From: Sarcocystis neurona
Lineage: Eukaryota > Apicomplexa > Conoidasida > Eucoccidiorida > Sarcocystidae
DNA: 64,000 nt
NCBI GenBank assembly: GCA_000727475.1
Contig: KL647288.1
Span: 5,175,202 to 5,239,201 of the forward strand
Direction: 5' to 3'
Each line of letters begins with the position of its first letter. Position 1 is the stretch's first letter. The notes under the pieces are model-generated. The model was not told the origin of the DNA and searched no databases. It was given only the letters and a program-made list of their open reading frames with translations. The position numbers and the translations under genes are program-made. Shown here piece after piece: positions 35,828 through 47,165 of this stretch.

Positions 35828-38800
35828 GGCTTCTGTGTTTGCGGTAACCGCTAGTGACCCAGTGCCCCTCCTGCGGTTGAATAGTTGTCGCGGGGACCGT
35901 GCCGCCTACCATGCGACAATGTGAGTGAAAGCATTTCCCCGCCGCATCTCGACTCTGGCACCTGATAAAGGTAGAAGCTTTTCGTGCGGCATCATTGTGC
36001 TACAAAGGCTCAGAGATTTGCTCGTCCTATGTAGCTGCGCCTCCAGCGTCATGCGCGCGTGCTTGAGCACAATACGCGGCACCGTTGCAGACTCTCTTGA
36101 CTAACCTTTCGGATACGCATTCAAAAATCAATCAATGCTATCGACTTTGTCAGCGCTGCGGCAGTGCCCAAAGTGCTGCGCGTGACAGGAATGCAGTTCC
36201 TGCTGGGGGATGCAAGCTGCGTCGCTTGGTGTCGTTTTACTCAGCTCTGCAGTAGCGTAGCATTCACCTTCAGGGTGGTGCGCCCGCTGTGGATTTGCTC
36301 CAAATACTATAATTGTCATTGCTGCTGCTGCCGCAAGGAGGCCCAAAGTACGTTTACGCGCTTTCACAGTGCTCCCTCAAGTCCAGCAACGTTGTAGCAG
36401 CTTAGCTTACACGAGTAGCGTACGTTTCCCGTCACTGGAAGCAGTGTAGTTTTACGAATGCTGTTACAGGGGGGCTTGCCACAGGGCGGAGTCAGTCACT
36501 CAGCGGATGTCTGCTTTCAGGGTGGCACCTAATGTTTGGCTTCGCGCAGCGCGGTGGGCCGCGAATTACGGCAGTGACCCGGTTGAGTCACAGAATATTC
36601 GCAGCATTCGTATGAAAACATGTGAGGAACTGCGGATCAGCACGACCGAAGTATAAGGTCGGTGGTGCGAAGCCACTGCCAGGAACGTGGGGTTGCACGA
36701 ACAAGCACGAACACGTTTCCATCGCGCCAGGGTCCACCCAGTCATCCGCAACGGCACGCGTGAAAGTGTGCCGGAGGCGAAAACTTGTATGGTGGTCGTG
36801 AAACATCATTCACTAAAGTAGATCGTATTCTGGTCTGCGGATCTGGCCGACTGTACTTGGTGTGATGGTACCCACTACAACGGTCGGGTGCAGCAGGATT
36901 ATGACGAACGCAGGAGGGGGAGATTTGTTTGTTATTTCTGAACTTCCACGCTGATACTTTCTAAAAACGACGGCCTGTCTAGAGGGTACCTGACAAGATA
37001 CGGCCAAATACTCTCGGTATACGGAGCTCGCCTGTTTTCAGTCGGGCCCACGTTTGAGACGGTGGCTCCGGCCTACCGCTTGAGGACAAATATTGATCTA
37101 GTTCCAGTGCAGCAGGAAAAAGCTTCCCGGGTCACCCGCCTTTTGCTGCCTGGCATCCTCATGGAGGCTCTAACGTTAGCAGAACCAGTTGCAAAACGAC
37201 CACTGCGGCCGCGGTGCCTGGACAGCAGGCTCACGGGGACTGCATTTTGCCCAAAAAGACATAACTCTCAACCAGTAACGTGGTGACCAGCATCTCTGAC
37301 CATGCCAACTCCACTGCGTAGATGGCCACGAGAGAAAGCGCTCCGATGTTCAGGCTGTTCGTGTGTCCTAGCACAGAAACGGTACTCCGCCACGAGAGGA
37401 CACTGTGGCGTCAGAGACCCTCCCCCACAGCGTGTGGTCAATTCTCTGGAAACTCTTACTCGTGCACAATTGGCGTTACACGCGTCAGTGCACGTAAACA
37501 TGGCTTAAATATACGTAGACACATACGCAGATATGTACAGGTATATCCGATCCCTGTGTAGTACGCCTGCTGATGAAGAGGACGTTCCTTGCACGTACAT
37601 CGAGAAATGAGCACCAAGAAGCATGAGGCAGCAAAATAAACTTTTCCCTCTCAAAAGGGGTACAAGAAGCCACAGTACCCCTCCGACAGGGACTTCTAGG
37701 AGAAAGAGTCGGAGCACACGGTGCTTCGTTTCATGTCGGGCCGTGGTTCGTACTGTTGCATACTGGATGTGACCCAAACGTGTATAGTAGTCTCGGTACA
37801 CACGCAGCGATAAGAACAACGAAAAAGCACCTATCCAGGTGCAATTGTGTACTAATATGCCGACATAATTCTGTATATACACACGCACACACAAAGGGGT
37901 GCGCGGATGCGAGAGAGGAAGCGCAGACTGTAACGGTAATTCAAGGAGACAATACGAGTACAAACAGGGCACCTCCGGAGGACCAATCAGAACACCGCAG
38001 GGACGCTCTGCGAAACTGGCAGAGAAAAGTGCTGCTGCGTACAGCACCTGGAGCAAACTGTATAGCAGGTGTCCATGGTGAGGATACAGGAGGGTGGAGC
38101 GGAATGTCTCTTCTGCTCAAACCAGGCAGTGCTGTGCCTACACAGATTCTGTTGTAAGTTTGATAGAGCTACAGTGACAAAATGAAGCAACGCTTTTGTG
38201 CTCATACAGCAGGTGCGATAGTAGCACGACGCTGTCGATATGCGTAGATCAGCGTTTATAGGAAAGTCGTAATTTACTCAAAATGCTCCCACAAAGTACT
38301 CTTTCGAGCAACGAGAAAGTGCAATGGCGGCTGGAAACGCAAGCGTCACGTGGACAGAAGAGCAGTGCACCTTCTGCCCGCAGCGGCAGGAAGCAGGGGA
38401 GTGCGTGTCCAGCAGCGCCAATTTGAGGCGCCGGTGCACACGTGTGTGCACACGTATGTGCACACGTGTACAAGATACATGCGTACGTGTCTGTACGGAA
38501 GTACAAAAACGCATACGCAGAGAGACGTACACTTACATATCTAAGTAAGTACAGCGGAAGCCAGCGTACACATGTGTACAACTCATTGTTCCCTTTTCAA
38601 AGAATTTTAAATGGAGGTTCGCAAAAAGACAGAATGAAACGCAGCAACAAGCTGCGAACACCAGTTGTTGGCGGACGGACTCCTCCAACAACACGCTGCG
38701 GACAGCAGTTGTTGCCGCCCGCAGCCGCCGGTCTACCTTCTTCTTCTCTTGTACATACTTCTTCTACACACGTACTAAAACACATATATACATACGTACA

Positions 38801-41090
38801 TATACATATACTTTACAGGAAAATATATGCGACTACTATCTTACACAAATCTACTTCTTTCTTTTCCCGATATATATTCATGAACTGCGTGTGCTCCACG
38901 CAGTTCTATGGCTGCTATATGCAGTGGTCAGAGTTGTGCGCCGACGAATGTTTGCTGTTACTGCTGTGGAGAAGCCGATGATCTGCATGCCTAAGACAGA
39001 GCCGCTGTTACTGTTGCTCAAAATATACTTTTATACTCGTTACAGGGCTAGTGCATCCCAAAGGCAGCCTTGTTTCCGTAGTTGCGAAGTGGATCAATGG
39101 GGTTGACGAAGCGCCGTTGCGGCCGATGCAAGATATGGCCGAATGACTGTTGTGGTCAGGGAAAGTACACTGTAGCAGCAACTGGGCAAGAAGGCTGCTG
39201 TTGCGAACGCTAAGTAGATCTGTGTGTTCACAGTTCCGCCGCTATTTTGTCAGAGCACCCTGCGAAGAATGGAGCTCTGACGCGGTCTTAGCTGATGCGA
39301 AGTCTCGGGATGCAGCTGTAGCCCCTTATCTGATGGAACCTCAGGGTCATTGATTGTGGTGTGGCGAATGCTCATCATCTTCGAGCTTCGGGCTCACTCC
39401 AGTCCACGATCTGGCGATGGGTGCCGTATGGCTGGTCAATTTAGCTTGTCAAGTACATGGCTAAATATACACGTGGGGAGTTATACATGCGGCAACGTTT
39501 AGCTTTATAATCCCAGAGGCAGACACATAGGCACTCACCAGCACCTTCGCGTATATAGGCTTACACACAGGTGTACACGTACGTCCTCGCATATGCTCAC
39601 CTGTAGAGCACTGTTTCCTTCAATGAAGTGACCCCTACCTGGCACTTCCAAGTCGACCACGACCATACTCATCTGGCTGTCTCTAAAATTGTTGACTGCG
39701 TTTCACGCATTCACGATCCCCTGGGGGGCCGACGTCAAGTTCCACAAAAAATTCATTTCACATTCCCCCACTCATGTCTTTCTCCTCGTAGGCCGCCCGT
39801 TTCGCTACCAGCAGCAACGCAGCGTGCAGCACCCTACACACCTTGTAGACATGGCGGGTGTGCCTTCGGGCTTCACTCACGCCCACAACTCTACCGGCTC
39901 TCGCCCTCTTCCTCCTGCACCTCCTGATTTTCGCGGCTACTCACGCCGCTGTTGCCGTGCTGCTGGTGCTGATGGGCCTGTTGGTAGCGTTTTGGCACGT
40001 GCTATTGCGTTCCTGTTGGCTGTGTTCTCACGCGATTCTACTGTAAGCAGTACTGCTGTGCTGCTGGTGCTTTGCTGTTGCTGCTGCTGAGAGCTGCTGC
40101 AGCCGACGCTGCTCTCTTACTGCCGCTGCAGCTGCAGCTGGCGGCGTTGTCGGCTGCTGCAGTGTCCCTCCGATCGTTGCTACTGCCGATTTGGTGCAGC
40201 TGCCCTGCGGCCACCCTCCGCTGCCGCACAGCTGCCGCGGCTGCTGCAGCAGCTGCGCGGTGTGCGCCTGTTCGGCCCTGCTGCTGAGTGCTCAGGAGTG
40301 CGCACGCAGCAACTTCCCTGTGCTGCTACTTCGCAACTCTGCCCAAGGCGTTTACACGGACAGGACTCAAAAGCGCTTATGTATTCCATCGCATGCACGT
40401 TGCATGGAAAGGGGTCGTATCGTTTTTACCCGAGCAAACCGTCATTTCCATCACCCCAAAAACGCACCCACAGAGCAGGTGGTACCACTTGGGTCCACTG
40501 TCCCAAAGAAACGCCACAGTTGTGCATCAAGTATAAGAGTTCGGATGTACTGTACCCTTACCTAGCTAGAATAATATTTAGATTCCCAGTGGAGTGTGTC
40601 AGTAGCGCTGAGAAGCTGTCGACACAGTTAATCCGAAAAGGCTGCGATGCAGAGTTGTGAGGAGTACTTGGCGCTGACACTGCTGCAATGCTGGCTGCTC
40701 CTGTACAGCCCTCTTACCTGGCTGTTTCAGCTCAAAAACCTCGAATAACATTTAAATATCTGAAATACTGCAGGAGTGGCACGAGGTGCTTCGTAACCAA
40801 AGTTTTATTAAGGACCTCTATCGTATTTGTTCATAACCACGTGTTACGACACAGGTGTAGACATGCAGCTTGTGGGAGGCGAGGAAATCGAGGACGCCTG
40901 AAAAAAAAAAGGTAAAGCAGCTTATCATTCTGTGTCCCTTGACTCAGATACCCCAAAATCAGTGAAGTAGAACAGCTGCAGCAGCGGAGAGAGTTTATCA
41001 AGCTCAGTCGTACACGGCTGTGTACGTGTCCCCGCTCACTTCTGTATCAAGTTGTGTACACGTATGTATATATATAAGGATACACGTGCA

Positions 41091-41286
41091 TATGTATTTT
41101 GTGCTCAGGACGTACTTCAACGAGTAGTTAACAATACAAGTATGTGCGTCTGTATATATTAATGAACATCCTGCAGTGTACATGCACATAGGTATTTTGT
41201 GCTCAGTGCGTACTTCAGCGTGTGGATACTTATAGAAATATGTGCGCGTGTACATATATATGAACATCCTGTAGTGTATGTGTACA
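41091..41286. repeat. 98-bp tandem duplication
   Basis: Copy one (41091-41188) and copy two (41189-41286) share TATTTTGTGCTCAG, CGTACTTCA and GAACATCCTG at a constant 98-bp offset, with scattered substitutions. Confidence 0.85.
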
Positions 41287-41668
41287 TACATACGTGTTTT
41301 GGTACTCTGTCCTTGAACAAGTGCGTAAACATATTTACATATGCGCGCACACGGATACGGATACGTCTACCTGTGGGCATTTGCACTACAGATTCTTATG
41401 CAGTGTTTGACAGTCAGTCTCATAGGCACGCCGTTATGCCCGTCAAATCACACGTAAGCTTCAACGTAAATCTACAGATACTGCAGTTTCTCAGTAAACC
41501 GAACAGGTGTGCAGACTCCCGGAGATGAATCGGCGTGTAGACATGGTAGAAGCTGCCGACGCAGCGAATTCTCCACCACAAAGAGGGGAGTATACTACCA
41601 CAGCGCTGCACAGATGTTTTTCTAGGAAGTGTACCGCTGCCAGCTGTCAGCAAGGCAGTACACTGCTC

Positions 41669-41690
41669 ATATATATATATATATATATAT
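41669..41690. repeat. TA microsatellite
   Basis: About eleven uninterrupted TA units in spacer. Confidence 0.9.
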
Positions 41691-41947
41691 GTATATGTGC
41701 ATATTGATGTACACCGTTGTCTACACGCCGCACTCCGCAACATCGATGCCTGTATACAGATGCAAACATGATTTGGCACAGAGTTAAGTGTGCACGCATA
41801 TGCTAGATGTGTCCACAGTGTGTCCAGTCATCGTGTGCACTGAATAGTACAGTAAAATTTGTCTTCATTGACGTCCTACACAGCAAGCAACGTGGGCCGA
41901 TATCCACACACGTTCACTGGATTACTGGCTAGAGGTAGTGTAGGCAC

Positions 41948-42760
41948 GTGTTCCGACATGGAACATGTTTCCGAAAACTACGCCCCTCTAGTCTGCTTCA
42001 GACGGATAGCATGATTGTGTGCATGTGTCCGTGCGCTTGTGCACTTGATAGAAGTATATGCCCACATCTGCGCTGTGTCTTTAAGTTGAATTGTGCTGTT
42101 GATGTTTTGTCTCCTCGAAATCTCTTTCGCAGCACGGCTTCAGTTTGTAGAAAGGCTTTTTCCGCATCAAAAAATGTGCACTCACACAGATCTCAAAAAC
42201 GAAGGCAGTGGAAGAGGAGAAAAGGTGGAGAAAAGGAAGAACTGGAGACGAGAAGGCGGAGTGCAAGAAGACTGAAGAAGAAAGTTCTAATAGCAGAAGT
42301 GTGTCGTCCAGGATGGCACAGCAGCAAGGGACGGGGACCACGAGCACGAAAACAGCAAATCCAACATAAGGAATTCCACCGGCAGGTGCAGTAGCAGCAG
42401 CAGAAGTCAGAATACGCGACAGTAGAGCGTAGCAGCGGGAGGAGCGACAGGTGTCACCAGTATTACACCACGCGGCCGCGTCACTGCAACGCAGTCTACA
42501 GGAAGTATATCACAGTGCATGAGAACAGCAACAGTGACAGGGGAAGCCTAATATTGCAAGAGAGGAGCAAGTCTTGCCGAGGCGCCAAAATTTCCGCCGC
42601 TCCCGCCAGTAGGTACTGGTCATGCTGCTCACATACTTTTGTCAAGTTTCCACTTCATAGGCGACGCACGATCCGATGGTTCCTTCCACGCTCATCTCTG
42701 TCTGTCCCCAAGTGGGTGAAGTCAATCTGTATACATATTTGTCTCTGTACCATTACATAA
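41948..42760 (+). pseudogene. 270-codon frame with one TAG inside a Gln run
   Basis: Frame +2 is open from 41948 to 42758 except for TAG at 42392-42394. That stop lies in CAG TAG CAG CAG CAG, exactly where another Gln codon would fit. Upstream the frame gives a strongly basic Lys/Arg/Glu segment (RRQWKRRKGGEKEELETRRR); downstream it is polar and ends in spacer-like sequence. It may be a gene with a nonsense mutation, two unrelated frames, or an intron-like purine-rich stretch of a minus-strand gene. No product is recognised. Confidence 0.27.
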
Positions 42761-43960
42761 ACTCCAAACACATATACAGATTCCCTGTCGTCATACGTAT
42801 AGAATTGTTCAAATTTCATCAAATGCATATGCGCACATGCGTGGAGAGGAGCACGTTTACGCCTGAGCAGTTTTTTCGCCTTCAACGCCATTCGCGCAGA
42901 ATTAGTGTACATCCACACAGCTAAGCATCAAGGTAACGGTGGTTACACATGTAGCTTCGCATGCTTCAGTAAATATGTAGCAAACTACAATCAAAGTACA
43001 AAAACGTAGGTGTCTGCACAAACCACACGTACGGTACTTCGTTGTGTACGCCTGTGATCCTATTTCACGTAAGTGCGTATCACTGAAACTGAATAAATTT
43101 TTGCACGAACAACTTCTAAAATACGTACGTGTGTACAAATACACACGGAGGTATAAGTGCGTAAGTCTCTATCTCTGTCTCTCCTTTTATGTATTTACCT
43201 GCAAGTCGAAAGACATGCACCTTGATGATAGGGTGGTCTAGGAACAGCTATTGTTGGTCACAGGCAGCCAAGGGGGTCGCGCCGTTTCTTGCTCACTTTG
43301 GGCCCGTACTACTCTGCTTTCTTCACTTTCCATACGTAGAATTGATGCCCACGTCGGCCGATCCAAAAGTAGATACGTAGACATGGTACAGGCGGTAGCC
43401 CGAGAGATACTACTGTGTCTACTTGATGACATTAGATACAGACACATCCGTGAGCATTCATATTAGGTTCGCCTTCATATTTGTAAAATAACTAAGAGCT
43501 GCTATTTTAACATCCTTTCCACAACTTCTTGCAGTCGAGACCACGCAATTCCGATCGAGTGCAGTAGACGCGGCCTCTTCTTCAATTCTCAGAGCCACTT
43601 CGCAGACATATTTCATACACGTGGATGTGTCTACGCCAGAGGAATGGAATTTTGTATCGTGGTATTGAGAGTATGCACGCACGTAAAAAGGCTACATTGG
43701 GAACAATTGTGTTTGGCAATGATCATCTGCTACCTGCGTACGCTGTTGCTCTTTCGGGTACTTGGTGTTTGTCACTCGCGTCTCCTTTCTAAGCAAGCGC
43801 AGTCGTACCTAACAATGCTTCACCTTCTACGTGTGCGCGTTGCCCTCTGCAGGCTGTTGTAGCATATGTACCAGTTCTTTCCCACGTTTCTTTGTCGTCA
43901 TATATCGGTGCGTAGGAGGAACACAGCTGTACGTAGAGAAAGATTTGTATTTACGCGCGC

Positions 43961-45592
43961 GTGGTGGGCCGGAACGCACAACGTATACAGACGTACATAC
44001 GTTGTTTGTGCTTGTTGTCTGCACGCACAGTTGCGACTATCCGTGTGAGGAGCTCCGGGGGAGCTGCATGCAGACGGGAAACATACGGACTTCCCCGCAG
44101 AGGGTTTTTCAACTTGTTTAATGCACCCACTCCGCAACAGAAGCGAAAACAGCAGCAGGTATAACGACAAGAGAAAGAGTCGCACCTGCACCACCGGAAG
44201 CAAGAGCAGCAACTGTTGGAGGCGACTTTTGGGAAGTCAGGCTACCGGGGCTAACATCAAGAGCTGCTACAGCATTAAGTGAAGTGTTGGCGGCGTGCAA
44301 GGTGCAGCAGCATGCACGCATTCATCGACGTAGCACCAGCGATTAGCACTGGCAGGAACTTTGCGGTCACTACCCCAAAAAAGGACGCTGCGAAACCAGT
44401 GTGCGAATCGGCAGCTAAGAAGCAAAACGAAACTAAAATCACCCAGAGCAAATCCTCTGCATCAGCAGGTCCTCTGTAGCAGCACCAGCTACGAGGTAAG
44501 GGATTACAGCAGCACAGGGCACAGAATCAGCCGCAGCAGCAACAGCGAAAGTAGGGGCAGCAGTGACACGCGGACTGCCCTCCCCTACACATGTGTAATG
44601 TAGGGCGTTGAATTCACGAGACAGCAGTACGAGAGTACCATTCGTCTACGGTATGACGTGCGAACCTCGACGTTCACCCTTTTCTCCTTGGAGAAGACGT
44701 AGGCCTTCGTCACTGCTGCAGGTCACTTTCAGCAGCAGCTGCTGTCACTCGCGTCCTTTCACCCATCACTTTTGCCTACGTAACTCCTGCCGCAGCTGGT
44801 TTTCCGTCTGCCGACACTGGTGTATGTAGTTCGCCTTCGGAAGGTATTGCCGCGGATGTTGCTGCGTTATTTTTCGACACCGGTGTGGGTCTTGTTTCGA
44901 GTCCTGCGGGTGGTGCAACACCTGTTGCTGCTTCCACTGCTGATGCTGCGGCTGCTTGTGCGATAACAAGGACGATGGGCGAAGCGTGTATCACAGACCG
45001 ACGGGGCGCGCGCAGAAGCAGTACAAGCGGCACATCCACAGGTAAATCTTTGCCCAGAACATAACCTGACACTCCCAGCAGGTACCCTACTGCACTAATG
45101 CACGTAAATTTGTCCAAGGGTGCAAATACCAGTTTTTTTCTACACCTGTGAGGAGGAACCGAGTACACGTGTATACGTTTATGAACCAGAGTCGAATCGC
45201 TTCGTTCATACACACTTTCCCACCCCTACGCGTTCATCAATGTGTATACATGTGTCGGCTACGTTCACGTTGAAGTATTTTGTTTCACCTATACACACAC
45301 GCGCGTTCAAGTCCGTACACGTGTACCGTGTGAGAACGCCCACGCGGACCACAATGCATGTGTCTACACAGGCTACAAGCGAAGACGTCGTACGCGTAGA
45401 CTTTGTGCGGCCACTGCGGTCACGAAGGGGTACGGATTTCGTGGTCGCACAAAGTCACAGAAATTCAGGCAGAGATCCGTGTAAATAGCTCGTCGGCATA
45501 CACAATCCTTGGAAATCGAGACCGCAGCATTTGAGACAGTAGCCTTACACCATTTTCGTGTACAGTTGTAGTTTTGTGACGTACGGTTAATC
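43961..45592 (+). other. CAG/GCA-rich tract with short coding-like frames
   Basis: Two plus-strand open segments end at plausible donors. 44122-44301 is open in frame +1, holds GGDFWEVRLPGLTSRAA and ends TGCAAG before GTGCAG. 44657-45041 is open in frame +2, holds AAALFFDTGVG-like Ala/Ser sequence and ends ATCCACAG before GTAAAT. Frame +2 over 44102-44600 is Gln-rich but has TAA three times, TAG twice and TGA. Minus-strand frames (44776-45213) overlap. These may be exons upstream of the large gene at 47166 or remnants. Confidence 0.3.
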
Positions 45593-45595
45593 TAA

Positions 45596-46006
45596 GGGTC
45601 ACTGGTATCTGCACGTTCAAACGGACCTGAACCATTCTGTCTGCCACGCGGTGCTGGTGCTGATGCAGGCGAGACGGTTGCAAACGCTGTCGCGCTTTCG
45701 ACGTCAGCAGAGAGGCAGACTCCTGCAACAGTTTTTGAGCGCCGGGGATACACAGGTACAACGCCGGTACCACCAGTGACAACACTAGACGCAGGGGCAG
45801 CAACAGCAGCCCCGTCAACAATCGCAGCAGGATTCACAGCAGCAGCAACGCCACCGGGACAGCAGCGAGGAGAAGGTGAAATGATTACACGGCGCACAGA
45901 GGAGAAAGATACCGCTAACGCGTCTGCAACGAAGACACCCCCAGCGACAAACGCATTGAATGATACCGTGTCTACCGGGCACGACGCTTCCTTTTTTAAC
46001 AAATAA
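45596..46006 (+). CDS. possible exon, Ala/Thr-rich open frame
   Basis: 137 codons open between a TAA and a TAA, with no early ATG, so it would be an internal or last exon. The composition is polar and even: GETVANAVALSTSAERQ, GEGEMITRRTEEKDTANA and NDTVSTGHDASFFNK. A 203-codon minus-strand frame (45592-46203) covers the same DNA in a different register and is rich in Val/Ala/Phe. I prefer the plus strand because neighbouring frames and the large gene point that way. Confidence 0.27.
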   Translation, partial: GSLVSARSNGPEPFCLPRGAGADAGETVANAVALSTSAERQTPATVFERRGYTGTTPVPPVTTLDAGAATAAPSTIAAGFTAAATPPGQQRGEGEMITRRTEEKDTANASATKTPPATNALNDTVSTGHDASFFNK

Positions 46007-46968
46007 AAAACGTTTGCGTTGACAACGCCGGCAACGAAATGATGTGTAGGGTAAGCCGAGGTGACATGGACAAAAGAAGCGTCGACGTCACCTCCTGTGG
46101 CGGCTGCAGCACGGACGCATGGCGCAACACTTGCACAGTCACTACCGCGACCAGCACGAGCTGCAACAACGAGATTCCGTCTTCTCAGGCAGCATACGAG
46201 CAAGAGATATCTCGCTCTGACAGCAGCTGCGGCTTTTCATGTACGAGAAAGGAGGATGAAGATCAGCATGGAATGAGTGTGCAGCATGGGAGCTCCACAA
46301 TGGCTGCGACGCTGCCCTACCGTAAAGACAACGAGAAACATTTAGGCTCTGATGCTGCCCAAGCGTTGGAGAAGTTGGACGCTGTTGCAGTAGAAGCTAC
46401 AGCAGCGTCAGGTGCGTGAGACGGTCGAGCAGCAACTGGAGCGCGCAGGCTTCGGCTGAACAGCACGTGCTGGATGAGCACCAGCTGGTCCAGCGATTCC
46501 TGCAAGCAGAAGAGCAACAAAGCAACCGACGCTTGTCCTGTTAACAGCCGTCGCAGTGAGGGAAGCAATAGCAGTTTTAGCGAGGCCGGTAGCAGCTGCG
46601 GCGATCATAACTGCAGTAATAGTCGCAGCAGTGGGGCGAGCAGCGCCAGGAGCAGCACCAACGAGGGCAGGCTATTTGTCGAGAACAGCGTCCCTTTCTG
46701 CTGCAGCAGCAGCAGCAGAGTAGCTGCCCGACACCGTGGAGCTGACACGCAGAAGAATAAAGTGTTTTGTGCTGGTGCTGCTGCGACTGTGAAAGAGGTA
46801 GACCCATGTACGCGCACATCAGCGGGTGGCGACGAAATCAGCACGTGTACGCTCCGTCAGGTCACTACGAACGACCTGCAGTCGTTGTTGCCACCTGCGC
46901 AGCAAGTAGAGCCACAATCGCATGCGTTAACAGCAGCAAGTTTTTTCCAGAGTATCAGCAGCCACTAA
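46000..46968 (+). pseudogene. Ser/Cys/Ala-rich frame with one TGA
   Basis: Frame +1 is open from 46000 to 46968 except for TGA at 46417. The sequence before it holds SDAAQALEKLDAVAVEA, and after it Ser/Cys-rich runs coded by AGC/TGC triplets. A donor (GCGTCAG|GTGCGT) just before the TGA at 46411 could remove the stop by splicing. The other frames across 46410-46540 also read well (QVRETVEQQLERA; EQHVLDEHQLVQRFLQAEE). This suggests either an intron or frame decay. It lies just upstream of the large gene and may be part of it. Confidence 0.27.
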
Positions 46969-47165
46969 CGACTGTCGTCACAGGCACATAGCTTGTTATA
47001 GCAGAATGAGACGGACTACGTGACGCGCTTTCCCTGCGGTCTCCGCTGTTGCCCTCTACTCGTGGAATTGTTGTGTGCACGCAGCGAAGCATCTTTACTG
47101 CCGCTAGTCCTCTTCTGCATGTGCAGAGAACTCTGGGGCCTGCTGCTGTTCTATGTACAGAGGAA

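Larger units (their letters stand above)
34400..41940. other. gene-poor spacer
   Basis: No recognised family. Balanced-composition parts have open frames that could be exons: 35268-35525 (+), 36588-36809 (-, ATG), 36942-37286 (+, 115 codons between stops) and 37322-37561 (+, ATG). Opposite-strand frames are often equally open. At 39.8-40.3 kb the plus strand is CTG-rich and intron-like. The parts at 34.5-34.7, 37.5-38.0, 38.4-38.9 and 41.0-41.4 kb are alternating purine-pyrimidine repeats. Confidence 0.45.

Noticed and set aside
45592..46203. 203-codon minus-strand frame
   Set aside because: Val/Ala/Phe-rich composition matches reversed triplet DNA; the plus-strand reading is more even. Not fully excluded.
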